A DNA stretch of 64,000 nucleotides. It comes from Carposina sasakii. Its lineage: Eukaryota; Arthropoda; Insecta; Lepidoptera; Carposinidae. How positions within the stretch are numbered: the stretch's first letter is position 1; each line of letters opens with the position of its first letter. A program made the translations under genes and the position numbers. The notes below the pieces were generated by a model. That model was not told where the DNA came from. It did not search any database and was given only the letters and a program-made list of their open reading frames with translations. The DNA lies in assembly GCA_014607495.2 (NCBI GenBank), contig CP053170.1, positions 8,866,001 to 8,930,000 on the forward strand. Reading direction: 5' to 3'. Below, one piece after another: positions 45,210 to 55,560 of the stretch.

Positions 45210-46751
45210 TTAGGAACAATCTGGACGCTCAAAATCATCGACGTCCTCCTCTGACAAACCAACGCACTCCACGTGGTACCACTTGCTGCATTTGCGACAC
45301 ATCCTCATAGCAGTCTCTTGGTCCTGGTGACATGCGTGACAGTACCAACTTTCTCTATTTTCTTTATTGCTCTCAGCTCCTCTGGTCTTTGTAATTTTTG
45401 AGGTATTTTTTTCTATTTTGTTCTTATTAAACAGGTCTTTGGTAACTGGTGTTCCTCTGTAATTGATGGCCTTTCTTCTGACTGTTGGGGTCTTTTCTGT
45501 ATTTTTAGCTGGTGTAGGCAGGAGTTGCTTAAATGATGTTCTTTTTACTTGAGCGAGGGGTACATTATCCTCATCATCAGAGCTGGAACTACCGTAAACC
45601 ATTCTGTAAAACATTTTGGATGATCTTTTTGGGGTATGATCAATTGTTTGTTCTTGCATCGATGTCGATGGCTGAGGCGTCTCGGGAGCCATTTGCCTGG
45701 ATGGAGCGCGAGGTGGTGAATTTTCTACATTTACAGCGTCTGGAACAGGAGCTGGTGCTTCTGACAATACAGATGGGGCAAAGGCTGTTTCCGGAATAGC
45801 GCGCGGATTAAATGGATACAAACCAGTCGCCCTAAAACCGCTTGTTATGTTACTATGTGTCATACATTTAGACCAGACAGTTGTAAGTATAATATTGAAG
45901 CGTGCCTTTGTTAGTTTTTTGTCTGGATTTTGTTCCATGAAAAATAAAAGTTCTGAATCCCAGTGGTGTTCAAATGATCTATAGATAGCTTTGTCAAGTG
46001 GTTGCAGTTCATGCGTTGTATTTGAAGGCAAACAGTATAATGCTATGTCAAGAGAATCTGCAACTTCTACGATGGATAGATCTAAGTGGCAAGCTGCCCC
46101 GTCAAATATTACGAGACACTTTCCTGGAGTTTTGTAACGGGCTAAGTGCTTTAAAAACTCTATGAACGGTTCGTTAGTCATATAACCCTTGGTAGATTTT
46201 TCTACTAATGATCCCGGTGGTAAATTGTCATATAACTCAGGCTTCAAACGTTTGCCTTTAAAAATGATCATTGATGGTATGCTAGTACCAAGTGCGTTAA
46301 CGCAACCGGCGATGGTAACACTTTCGGCGTGTTCCGAAGCCTGTAAATGTACTCTTTTGGCTCCCTTCTGTGCCAAAACAGTCCGCTGATGGTGAATCGT
46401 TAGGCGGCAGCCTTTCTCATCCATGTTGTAAATCTTCTCAGGACGAGTTTTAATATCCAATTTATCATAAACTTCGTTCAGTCTCTGGAAATGATCATCT
46501 ACGATAAATTTGTTTAAATTTTGAGCTCTGGCCACGTTCATAAACTGCGCCTTTCTACGTGATATCTCCGGATGTCTCTTCATGAAGTTCATAAACCAAT
46601 CCTTACCAGCAACTTTGGCTTGTTGATTGAAAGGATGCTTCATGTTATTTATCTCGCAAAATTTAAAGACTAACTGGCGGAGAATCTGTGGTGTAACAGG
46701 TAATCCTATCGCAGTAAATCTCATAATTCTACTCACAAGCTCATTCGTCAT
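45210..46751 (-). CDS. pogo/Tigger-type DDE transposase with C-terminal PHD-like finger
   Basis: A 513-codon frame. Residues 1-75 continue a CENP-B/Tigger-type DNA-binding region (ELVSRIMRFTAIGLPVTP, GKDWFMNFMKRHPEIS). The catalytic core has D111 (YNMDEKG), D217 (VIFDGAACH) and D253 (LQPLDKAIYRSF), the DDD triad of pogo-like transposases. Residues 320-465 are a disordered Pro/Ser/Lys-rich linker with an acidic SSSSDDEDN patch. Residues 470-513 resemble a PHD finger: C471, C474, C485, C488, H493, C496 and C512 are present, but the expected Cys at 509 is Arg. Family knowledge: the transposase cuts at TA and binds the terminal repeats; PHD fingers usually read histone H3 tails. The helix-turn-helix is in the adjacent frame upstream (46741-46932), so this frame alone lacks full DNA binding. 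Confidence 0.9.
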   Translation of the reverse strand: MTNELVSRIMRFTAIGLPVTPQILRQLVFKFCEINNMKHPFNQQAKVAGKDWFMNFMKRHPEISRRKAQFMNVARAQNLNKFIVDDHFQRLNEVYDKLDIKTRPEKIYNMDEKGCRLTIHHQRTVLAQKGAKRVHLQASEHAESVTIAGCVNALGTSIPSMIIFKGKRLKPELYDNLPPGSLVEKSTKGYMTNEPFIEFLKHLARYKTPGKCLVIFDGAACHLDLSIVEVADSLDIALYCLPSNTTHELQPLDKAIYRSFEHHWDSELLFFMEQNPDKKLTKARFNIILTTVWSKCMTHSNITSGFRATGLYPFNPRAIPETAFAPSVLSEAPAPVPDAVNVENSPPRAPSRQMAPETPQPSTSMQEQTIDHTPKRSSKMFYRMVYGSSSSDDEDNVPLAQVKRTSFKQLLPTPAKNTEKTPTVRRKAINYRGTPVTKDLFNKNKIEKNTSKITKTRGAESNKENRESWYCHACHQDQETAMRMCRKCSKWYHVECVGLSEEDVDDFERPDCS

Positions 46752-46932
46752 TAAATAAAGGTTTTCGGCCTAAGGTTTTTTTTAAACTGGCGGTCTTGAG
46801 GTGGTTTCTTATAGTTCTTCTGGGCACTTGGTACCTTTCGGCAGCTTTGTATGTGCTCAGCCGTCCACATTGTACTGCTTGGACTGCTGCCACTAGCTTC
46901 TCTTCGGACCACAATGCTCGCTTGGGGGGCAT
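46741..46932 (-). pseudogene. Transposase N-terminal HTH segment, separated by a frameshift
   Basis: The frame from ATG at 46932 reads MPPKRALWSEEKLVAAVQ, then KAAERYQVPRRTIRNHLK, a psq-type helix-turn-helix, then GRKPLFNDE and TGA. The main transposase frame overlaps its end by 11 bases and continues the homologous order (GRKP... then ELVSRI). The two are therefore one original gene broken by a single-base change near 46741-46751. An A8 run at about 46775-46782 is another place where slippage could occur. Assembly error is possible. Confidence 0.8.
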
Positions 46933-47464
46933 TGTGTGCGTTTATGCGTAATGCGTAAAATCCACAAATCATTTTATTATAAAACAGTTGTAATTATAGT
47001 TCTAAAGGCCTAAATTACGTAATCACTTGATAATACTTTAAGGAGGGTAATAAGGCCTAGGGTCGATTTTTATAGGCCTTATTAACAATCGACCACGTTG
47101 TCGAGAAATTTTAAAAATAAAATTATTTCGTCTAATTTATAATTTTTTGTACAGCACAGGTCTTCAAAACATTAACTAATAGAATGTAAAACTGCAAAAT
47201 AATGTAGAAAAGTTAATCTTTTGTCAAAATACTTACGATTTGTTCGACCGTTATATTATAAATTGAGATGTGCGTCCGCCGGTCACGATGAGTGACGCCA
47301 CACTGTCGGCAGCATGCGGGCCTGCGAGTCGTGACAGGTTTAGGGCACCATCTTGGGTTGTTAGCTACCTATGACTGTGACGTCAGTTGGCGGGGACTAT
47401 TTAAAGTTATGTTTCTAGTACTAAGGCCTTATTACCCGACAGGCCTTATTAGCCGCACCTACCT
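46933..47464 (-). promoter_or_regulatory. Transposase 5' leader and right subterminal region
   Basis: 532 bp between the transposase start and the right end of the element, with four of the seven AATAAGGCCTA-type motifs (47049, 47073, 47423, 47440). They may serve for transposase binding or self-regulation. Inferred from position. Confidence 0.4.
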
Positions 47465-47739
47465 TAGATATAGCAAATCATAGTTACTAAATAGTTACCT
47501 ATCTATAGTTGACATATTTAAACAGTGAGTGGTGTGAAGTCTCCTTAACTAATCCTATCGTTAAGTGTTTGTATCACGTTGTTAGAGTAAACACATACAT
47601 ATATCATGGTGTTTCCAACTGTTACCGCATTTCATTAATTTATAACACCACTATTAGCTGCTGTGATAAAAATGAAGTCTTACATTACACAACAAATAGA
47701 GGCGGAATACCCGATTAAAGTTCCAGTAAAAGCGAAAGA

Positions 47740-47965
47740 TCGCTTATTCATACCTAACACGGCTGGGATTCCGAAATGGGGTATCCAAAACTGCAGGATC
47801 ACTATGGAGATCGCACAACCACGTTTAGCAAAGCGGGTAAGATATAAATGATCACTGACAGCAAGCTTGAGAAAGGGCTCGAGCACCTTAGTCAACTCAT
47901 GCACGGAAGGAGATGCAGCTGATGTATACTAGTGAAGCCCCGCATCAGCACAGCATAAAAATTTG
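47740..47965 (-). repeat. Family E repeat, well preserved
   Basis: It runs from 'cacggctgggattccgaaat' through 'tgcaggatcactatggagat' and 'ggaaggagatgcagctgatg' to 'agccccgcatcagcacag'. Confidence 0.7.
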
Positions 47966-47969
47966 AAAT

Positions 47970-49195
47970 AAGTAAATTATAATTTAGATAATTATCTACA
48001 GACTTAACTTAATCAAATAAATGCATGTGTGAGAATATATATGTTAGAAATTGTGCATGAAAGTACCAGCGCGTCAGGAGTTATGAGGAGCTTTAAACGT
48101 CGTCGCACTGTGTAACACGCAAGGAGGCTCGCAGAGAATGGAGGTGGCTAATGACGTCTGAATATTTTAACGTGTCACATACGAAACTTGGGATCTCCAA
48201 GAAAATGGTTCTTTTACCTTTTCAGCTGGGTCCAGACAAATAACACAGAGTAGGGTAGGCTTAGGAGTAGGGTTCATTAGTCTAGCTAAAATTGTTCATT
48301 GTTTTCTTGGAGCATGGGAGGCATGATTATTTAAGTACTTAATGTAACGCAGGTTTAATAGACGTGTAATCACGTAGCTCACTTTAGAACGATACAAGGC
48401 TTAAAATGGCACGTAAATAGGTAGGTAGGTTCACCCAAAAATTTATTTATTGTAGAAATATTTTTTGCCTGACGAGCATTCTCTTTATAAACCCCGTCAA
48501 TATACCACAAAAGAGAAGCACAAAAGCAATGTTTGTCAATAAATTATAACATCAATTAGTTAAGGTAGAGTAAAGCCTTAAAACGTTCAATAATTCCATT
48601 ACTTGTGAATCTCTTGGTATAAAAAGTCGAGTGTATCGAATTTCGAGGCTGTATGGCATAAACACTATTGCTACCTGCAGTTTCTTTGGAATAAAAAGTA
48701 AAAGCTGTCAATTCAACAGTATCGATGATTTCGAAACGAATCGAGTGGAAAATCGATTGATTGTTCGATTTTTAAGGGTTAGCCAATGTGTAAACTAATG
48801 TTTTTGTATGGATTTTTTTTTGTGTTTGTGAACGCTGTTTTGTACCTAACGACAAATCTTTGACGACAAATGCTGTTGTACTTATACATAATCAATACAG
48901 AAAAAAAGTTGGAAACTTTTTGAAATAGGAATTCTGTTACAAAATTCACAAATTACAAAACATTTCTTAAGAATTATGTTATCTTTCCATTGATATGCCA
49001 GAAAACAATTTTCCAAAAGAAATTCCCGGAAATATAATTTGAAATAATAAAAGTTCTTTCTGTAAACAACCGAGGTTCCTTGAGACGCGATTTATGGAAA
49101 AGAACTGAATTTGGGATGAGGGGGAGGACCCTCGGAGTTTTTCTTCAAAACGTCGATAATGTAAGTACCTATTTACCTATAGCTATTTGTACCTA
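47970..49195. other. Gene-free stretch
   Basis: AT-rich, with no recognised gene or element. Confidence 0.4.
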
Positions 49196-49201
49196 TATCT
49201 A

Positions 49202-49314
49202 GAGTCCGTTTCATACAATAACATTTTTTGTATGCAGTATCATACAAAATAGTCATACACATAGTAACTAGCGCCATCGTCCAAAGAAACTATTTCGTGA
49301 AACTCACTCTACTA
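49202..49314 (+). mobile_element. Family H MITE
   Basis: It starts AGAGTCCGTTTCA and ends TGAAACTCACTCTA, with CTA on both sides as a possible 3-bp duplication. Confidence 0.6.
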
Positions 49315-49494
49315 GTGTATATGAATGAATAGTCTCTCTTCACTGTTTACTTTTTCCAGATATTCCATATATTTTGCTGTCAAAAGTCATACCTATGTGG
49401 AATGGACATAGGTATATGGAAAATCTTAAAATCTGAACTGAAGAATTGATATATTGAACCACCTAGGTAATACTTTATGGTACCTACTTCACTC

Positions 49495-50065
49495 CATAGG
49501 ATTCGGCGGGAAAAGCTGGAAGGGTGCAGGTGTAATTTTCTTGTGAAAATCAAAAATTATTTGTAAATGTCTTGCATGTGTCCGTAAGGTGATGTTTTCT
49601 GGTAGATAAGTTATATTTTGATTACTTGTGGTGTGAATCTAGTGCGTGTGCATGGTTTTATACGCAGGTAAGCCGAGTGAAACTTTAGCCGGATTACGAT
49701 CTCTTCATGGGCGCATGTAAGTTGTTTCTGCAATAATTTTTCATTTTGACTAACTTTACACTTGTTCTTGAGGATTTTCCCGACGTTTCCATTCATCATC
49801 ATCATTACCATTGACTATTGGGCGGCGCGGCCGTAAGGATTTTAATGCATGTTTTGTGTGCGCCAGTCATAGTTGCATGTATCAGTATTGTGCTACAATG
49901 TATAATCATTATTCTACTTTTTAATACATGTGATGTTGGTGTGCCTAATCTTAATAAATAAATAAATAAATTACCATCCATCATAAATTCAGAATACATT
50001 TTACTTATCAATGATTATGCTGTATGGGCTTAGTTCCCCATGCCTTTCCTTCGGGATAAACTAAA
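49495..50065 (-). repeat. Family O repeat, copy 2, split by a SINE-like insertion
   Basis: It matches 34190-34612 in reverse. The short frame is preserved here without the internal stop (49811-49611: GNVGKILKNKCKVSQNEK...QVIKI). A 159-bp insertion with its own duplication interrupts the copy at 49812. Confidence 0.65.
49812..49970 (+). mobile_element. SINE-like insertion with 7-bp TSD inside family O
   Basis: The segment from TGACTATTGGGCGGCGCGG to the (AATAA)n tail is flanked by TTACCAT on both sides (49805-49811 and 49971-49977). The poly-(AAATA) tail and duplication fit LINE-mediated insertion. No clear A or B box. Confidence 0.7.
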
Positions 50066-50348
50066 AAAAAAAAAAAAACACTCCATAGTCTCATTCCATT
50101 CTCAAAATTCAAAATCCCTAAAAGTACACGACCTTTTTTGCGAAACAGCGTAGAACCTTTTTGCTGAGCTCCGTAAAATCGCGTGCAAGAGGCACCATGA
50201 AATTATATCCCCGTGGAAACTGCTGTCAATAGAGAATAACTTGAGTGTGGCGAATGGGGCGAACGAACCTGTGCGAACGAACGATTGAGAAAAAGTACTG
50301 TTTTAGGTGGATTCGCTTACGAGAACTTTTGTAGACATAATATAGAGT

Positions 50349-50513
50349 CAGCACCGGCCCGAAGTAAATTTTAGAATGGAGCGAGATCCAATTATGGCGC
50401 CTCTCCTGTTCGCTCCTAATAATATATTACCTATATCTTTACCATTTAGGCGCCCTCTAGGATTTGGCGCCTAGAGCGACTGATCCGTTCACCGTATGGG
50501 CGGGCCGGCCCTG
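50349..50513. mobile_element. hAT-like MITE with CAGGGCCGGCCC-type ends
   Basis: The 165-bp unit starts CAGCACCGGCCCG and ends CGGGCCGGCCCTG. Its flanks are TATAGAGT (50341-50348) and CATAGAGT (50514-50521), a 7-of-8-bp duplication. No coding capacity. Confidence 0.75.
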
Positions 50514-50839
50514 CATAGAGTCCCCAGAAGGAGTCATCACTGACATTGTGTAGGTATGTAGGTATTTATGCCGGGCAGTAAAAAAAAAACGAGGCGAAAA
50601 TCTTTTATCTTCAGCTCTTCTACACCGCGAATTGCTTGTTGCCAAATCGAGACATTGCCTAGGTATTTTCACTTTCTAGAGTTTTAATATAACAGGTAGT
50701 AAAAATTACCCTATAATGAGAATGAATGAGACTGCTCTGGAGAACTTATTATTCTATCTATGGAAGTATGCTGAGAATTGAGGGCCAAAGATGGAAAAGA
50801 GTCCCTCTGAATTTGGATATTTGATTTGTTTTACGGCAG

Positions 50840-50998
50840 TCCGCCTGCCTGATGCCAACCCTCCTCGGGTGTAAGCTAAGTGACAATTTTTAGAAAATCC
50901 GTTCATGAAATAAATTCAGTGAGGCCCGTGACTGGGATCGAACTCACGCCTGCCGACTGAAAGGCGCACGTCATAACCATTGGGCTATCAATGCTATC
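50840..50998 (-). mobile_element. tRNA-derived SINE (family G), 3'-truncated
   Basis: On the minus strand the head reads 'gatagcccaatggttatgac' (A box) and 'gagttcgatccc' (B box), then 'tcacgggcctcactgaat'. It matches 63430-63568. Confidence 0.65.
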
Positions 50999-51129
50999 AC
51001 TAACAGAGGTTGGTAGTAATTCAAAAAAAGAGCATCATTACCTTTTTAACCCACTACGAATAAAATGTGCGAATGGAATCCATATTTCTCATAACAACGG
51101 CATCACGAAATTGTCAACGTAAATAGCTT

Positions 51130-51790
51130 AGCCTCGGGCCTAAAGCGTGTAGACACAAAACAGCACAACAACAAACAAACACACAACCAAAATTATACTC
51201 AAATACTAAAGGTCCTAAAGATGGTATTCGCGTAAACGTAAAACCGTAATGTAACAATGGAAATGCCACGTAAATGCGATTCCCGGAATCGCTAACCCGC
51301 GATAACTTTAATGCGTAACAAAATAAAGTCCAGAATCGCTTGAAAGGGAAATCTGAACTTGAAAATCGTCGCCTGCCTGACGCTCGATATCAAATAAACG
51401 TCGTTTCACTTTCGAAACGCTTCAAGCGACGTTGGGTTAAACAAATAGATTTAAACTCTAGCGCACTGTTATACAGTTTGGAGTTATTCAACAATGTGAT
51501 GTTACTAGGATTTTTGCCGGGGGAAGTGACAAGGATGACCGGATGGGGAATCCGGTGGGTTGGAAAGGGACAGGGATATAGCTCGGAGCGCTGTGATTGG
51601 TCCGAAAGGCCGCAGGCTGTGAACGGTAGCCCGCCCTATGTCTACTGTAAGCGGTGACGATTCACCCGCAAAAAATTGCAACTGAACTTTTTAAATCAAT
51701 ACAATGGTATAAATGAAAAAATCTTGTTTGTCAATAGTGTCGATATATTGTAATAGTTTAATAAAACGACTGAGCGCAAATTGATGAAAA
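51130..51790. other. GC-richer unique stretch, possible regulatory region
   Basis: 51520-51660 is GC-rich and holds an inverted CCAAT box ('ctgtgattggtccg'). A 105-codon open frame covers 51340-51657, but it has no domain or splice support, and I do not call it a gene. Confidence 0.25.
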
Positions 51791-51809
51791 TAAGTTACCC
51801 AAATAATAA

Positions 51810-52490
51810 TAATAATAAGCCCGCAGGGCAGCTTGTGGCGAGCTGTTGGGAGGTAGCGTTCCCACGGACCTGAAGTACTCCCGGGGGAAGACCCTGTTCC
51901 TCAGCTCCGGCGCCGGAGTGAAGTCTGACGAGTAACAGTTCCCCCACCTCTGCCTTGCCTTCGCCGGCCGGGCAGAGTGGAGTCGCGAGAGCTATGACAG
52001 CTCGAGGGTGGACGTGCCCGTCAGTAAGTGGCAAGTTGGCTTCGGTTTAAAGTCCAGGGGCACCCCTCCACCCTAGCTACTCACCAAATGTTGCCCCCTT
52101 TGTCGCTCCGTGCGTGCGGCCGTTTCAGGGGGCCCATGAAATGAGTCGGCGAGTCACCGCCTGCCACCAAACAATTATGAGACTTGGTTGTAATGGCAGG
52201 CGTCCGTTAGTCTCCTTCAATAGCCCAGTTACCCAACCCCACCCAATATTCAGCCTCATAGCCCATGACCTTTGTTTCCATCGCATGACATAGATCTGCA
52301 CTCCAATAGTCTTGCACATGGCGGGGACCATCGCCGGGTGTATCTTATTGTGCGGTCGGCGATGGTATCCGCCATGTGTATCCCACACCATATTAAAGTT
52401 CTCTAAAAAGGGCCTCTACATCTTGGCCACGGCCCGATGCACGCCTCTCAAAGGACCGGGACTCTGTAGTCCCGAGAATTTAAACAGAGA
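51810..52490 (-). repeat. GC-rich dispersed repeat, probably retroelement-derived
   Basis: About 680 bp of high GC ending at an (ATA)n tract (52490-52513). The block 52250-52390 ('accatcgccgggtgtatctt', 'cggcgatggtatccgccatg') recurs inverted at 13295-13480, so the sequence is dispersed. An AATA-type tail suggests a LINE 3' end, but no RT motif is visible. Confidence 0.5.
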
Positions 52491-52491
52491 T

Positions 52492-52513
52492 ACAATAATA
52501 ATAATAATAATAA
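52492..52513. repeat. (AAT)n microsatellite
   Basis: Seven to eight AAT repeats at the end of the GC-rich repeat. Confidence 0.85.
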
Positions 52514-52846
52514 TTTATTTATTCAAGAAGTTTCATATAGTACATATTTGAGTAGGGAATATACAATAATTAATTATTTTAGTCTAACTTAAAGATATCT
52601 TCCCTTAATGGCTAGAGATTAGTGCAATATTTTTTATTTAGAGTATCTGCTGCTAAACTAGGCTTCATGCCTGTATTTCAGCATACAGCGCTCTTCCCTG
52701 TTATTACTAGTACTAGCTTCATACTAGAAGATTTAAAGTAGACCTCCATTATGAGCAAAATAAAATTTATAAAATTATACATCTATAGGTATGTACAGTG
52801 ATGAGGAACAATGTAAAAATATTTAAATCTAAAATATTATTAAGTG

Positions 52847-52865
52847 TTTGTGTGTGTGTGTACTT

Positions 52866-52915
<50 letters not shown>

Positions 52916-52950
52916 TGTTTGTGTGTGTGCCTGCGTGTGGTGTGTGCGTA
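52847..52950. repeat. (GT)n microsatellite
   Basis: About 100 bp of interrupted GT dinucleotides. Confidence 0.9.
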
Positions 52951-53831
52951 TGTTGAGTGGTTTGTAAATATGTGCGAGTGTGTAAGTAGGTGCGTGTTAC
53001 TGTTCAAGCTTTGAAGTTATCTATTTAACAAGTTTTTTTTGCGTTATCCGGTAATTGTAATATTTAGTGCGGTATCCGGCTCTAACTTATAATATAATGT
53101 TTTGTATTTACCAAACAACTGTTTTGATCTTGTGATATTACACTTTGGTTAGGTTCGGTAAAATCCAGTAAAAATACTTGCACTTGTACTTAGGTAAAAT
53201 TGGTCCTTCGAATCGGATGATGGACCTTCTACTTACCTAAGCGTATACCACATATAGAAAAAAAAAATTCTATGATAAAAGAAATTTATTCTGCAACACA
53301 GATGCTGGTTAATTGTATTAGGTACTGGATAGATTTAATTATGCTAGAGTGCTTTTCACTGGTTTTTCTAAATACATAATATAGATTCTTTGTAGTTTCA
53401 ACTATGTATTAGGTACCCAGATAGTAATGAAAATGAAAAAAAGGGTTTGTTTTGAAAGTTTTAGTATAAGGAGGCTATGTACGAAGTGAACTCTACCTAA
53501 ATGAGTAAAGTAAGGCAGGGCCTACGTTCAGGAGTGGACTTTTCAAGCCTGAAAATAATGATTGTAAAAACAAAAGACAAATAAAAATAAGTATTTGAAA
53601 GTTCAGTTACACCCCTATTCCCACAGCCTGGGGCTACACTGAGGGCGCTTTTCGTCTTGTAGCTCGGGGCGGGGACATACCTACTCGTACATGTAAAGTA
53701 CGTAAGTAGATATATATTTATATATGTTACCATACAGATAGACGGAACAACTATAGCGTAGAGATATACCTATGTGAAAAATGAAGATCAAAATAAGGCC
53801 TTTTGTAGTCGAACTCTTTATGTTTTAAATA
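52951..53831. other. Gene-free stretch
   Basis: AT-rich. 53510-53555 carries a family-A-like trace ('cagggcctacgttcaggagt'). Nothing else recognised. Confidence 0.4.
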
Positions 53832-54120
53832 CTAGCTGTTGCCCGCAGCTTCGTCCGCGTGGACTAAATTTCATGATGATTGGTTAAATAAATAAAGTGT
53901 GAAAAAGTGGGCCTGTCACAATATATTCCTGAAAACTGCATCGAAATCGGTTCAGCCGTTTCTGAGATTAGCGTGCACAAACGCACAGACAAACAGACAA
54001 AAATTCAAAAAATCATTATTTTGGGTACTATTGCGTTGATAAAGGTCTTCAATAATATTTTGTCTTATATATCTTCCATGTACAGACAGCGATCCGTTAC
54101 ATTATTATTATATGTATAGA
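53832..54120 (-). mobile_element. Non-autonomous Helitron (family D)
   Basis: On the minus strand it starts TCTATACATATAATAATAA after an A and ends GGGCAACAGCTAG before a T. Length 289 bp. Confidence 0.8.
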
Positions 54121-54934
54121 TTTAGCTTACTTGTATCATACATAGTACATATAGTTATCTATGTAAAGTTGATATTGTCTGTTCTTATCTAAAACTTGAT
54201 TGTAGATAGAGAAAGCATGAACTATATGCATCATCATCAGATAAGCTGTCTGACCATTGAAAAAGTCAGCTCTAAAATCAAGAATCAATTTTATTTGTCC
54301 GTCCACGCTGATAAGTAGCAGCGCAACAATAACAAAATCTTAATTGAATCACAGAAAGATTATCTCAAACCCAAAAATAAATCTTAAAAATACGAATTAA
54401 TACAGTAAATAAGGAAAGCCAAAACAAAGTAATCTGGTTCCGCAAATGTTTGTGAGAATAAAGAAATAAAATTATTTAAGGGAGCGCCGGAACCACCCCT
54501 TGAAGTCGGTGAAAGAACCGACCCCTGTTGTAATTATTTTTCTTCTAAACTTTCCTTTTTCATCTTTATTTTTGGGTAAAATATTTGGTTGCTGGAATAA
54601 TGTGGATATGTAATATACATAATACTCGTAACATACATATGGTCACGTCTATTATCCTCCAAAGAGGTTGGGCAGAAGTGTGCAAATTGCACGCCCACTT
54701 TTCACCAGTTAAGGGGTGAGCCTACCGCTGCTTTTCGGGCACAAATACTATAATCTAGGGACCGGTAACGAATCCAATAGGAAAGGTTTGCGTGCCATTC
54801 TAAATAAGTACCTAGATAATATAAGCTATTCAGCGTCAGAGCCTCAGCCTTTAAATAGCAGGGTGCACCACGGGCAGGTTAGATAGACTTTGGACCCTAA
54901 GATATTAGTCGTATTCACTTACACCCCAAGAACA
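54121..54934. other. Gene-free stretch
   Basis: Nothing recognised apart from a small GC-rich hairpin-capable block at 54485-54530 ('gtcggtgaaagaaccgac'). Confidence 0.35.
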
Positions 54935-55304
54935 TACAGGGATGTTTTTTCGTTGCCACCCTTAACGAAGGGTACGTACTCTATACATCAAATAAAGTAA
55001 GTTTATGCAAAAAAAAATGCTGGGAAACTATGAATTTTTTTTTGTTTTTTTTTTTTAAATTACTTAATCGGGCGAAATTTATAGTGTCCAGTGTTTATGC
55101 TAGTTTTTATAGACAGATATGAAAACATCTTGCTATACGCGTCAATGTGCATTTATGCAGAAGAACACAGTCTATTTACTCAACTTTGGACACTAATATT
55201 GAAACCAGACACTTCCCAGGTATGCTTCCACGGAGAAAAATGATCGGGATAATGAGGAGATTCCGTAGTTTTCGGGAACGTTGACGACCAAAAATCATCA
55301 TGTA
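54935..55304 (-). mobile_element. Family C MITE-like repeat, copy 4
   Basis: It starts TACAGGGATGTTTTTTCG and ends 'ccaaaaatcatcatgta', reverse orientation, with all family landmarks and some internal deletions. Confidence 0.75.
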
Positions 55305-55309
55305 TATAT

Positions 55310-55560
55310 AAACACGGCTGTTTTTTTTTTTAAGAAATGGGGATTGCCAGAACTGCAGGATCGAAAAGGAGATGCCATAGCGACAATACATCAGCTGCAT
55401 CTCTTTCGTGCATGTCGTACCTAAGAGTCGACTAAGGAACCGGGCTACTTCTCAAGCGATTAGCTAGCAACTTGTCACTGATCATTGATACTAAACACGG
55501 CTCTGGTATCTCCTATATGGTCCTGCAGTTCATGCTACCCTATTATAACACAGCCGTGTG
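55310..55560. repeat. Family E, rearranged (two partial copies)
   Basis: A minus-oriented end ('ggggattgccagaactgcag') is followed by a plus-oriented body ('atacatcagctgcatctctt', 'gagtcgactaaggaac') and a plus-oriented end ('cctgcagttcatgctaccct'). Confidence 0.6.

Larger units (their letters stand above)
44871..47464 (-). mobile_element. pogo/Tigger-like DNA transposon with intact TIRs and TA duplication
   Basis: The 2,594-bp element has ends AGGTAGGGGCGGCCAATAAG on the left and the inverted AGGTAGGTGCGGCTAATAAG on the right (2 mismatches in 20). It is flanked by TA on both sides (44869-44870 and 47465-47466). Seven AATAAGGCCTA-type motifs are clustered in the two subterminal regions. It encodes a DDD-type transposase on the minus strand, split by one frame change. 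Apart from that it looks recently active. Confidence 0.88.

Noticed and set aside
46741..46751. Programmed -1 ribosomal frameshift in the transposase
   Set aside because: No X-XXY-YYZ slippery heptamer at the overlap and no clear downstream structure. Treated as mutation or assembly error unless other copies share it.
51340..51657. 105-codon plus-strand frame
   Set aside because: No recognisable domain, no splice signals, and it merges into a GC-rich region where long frames arise by chance.
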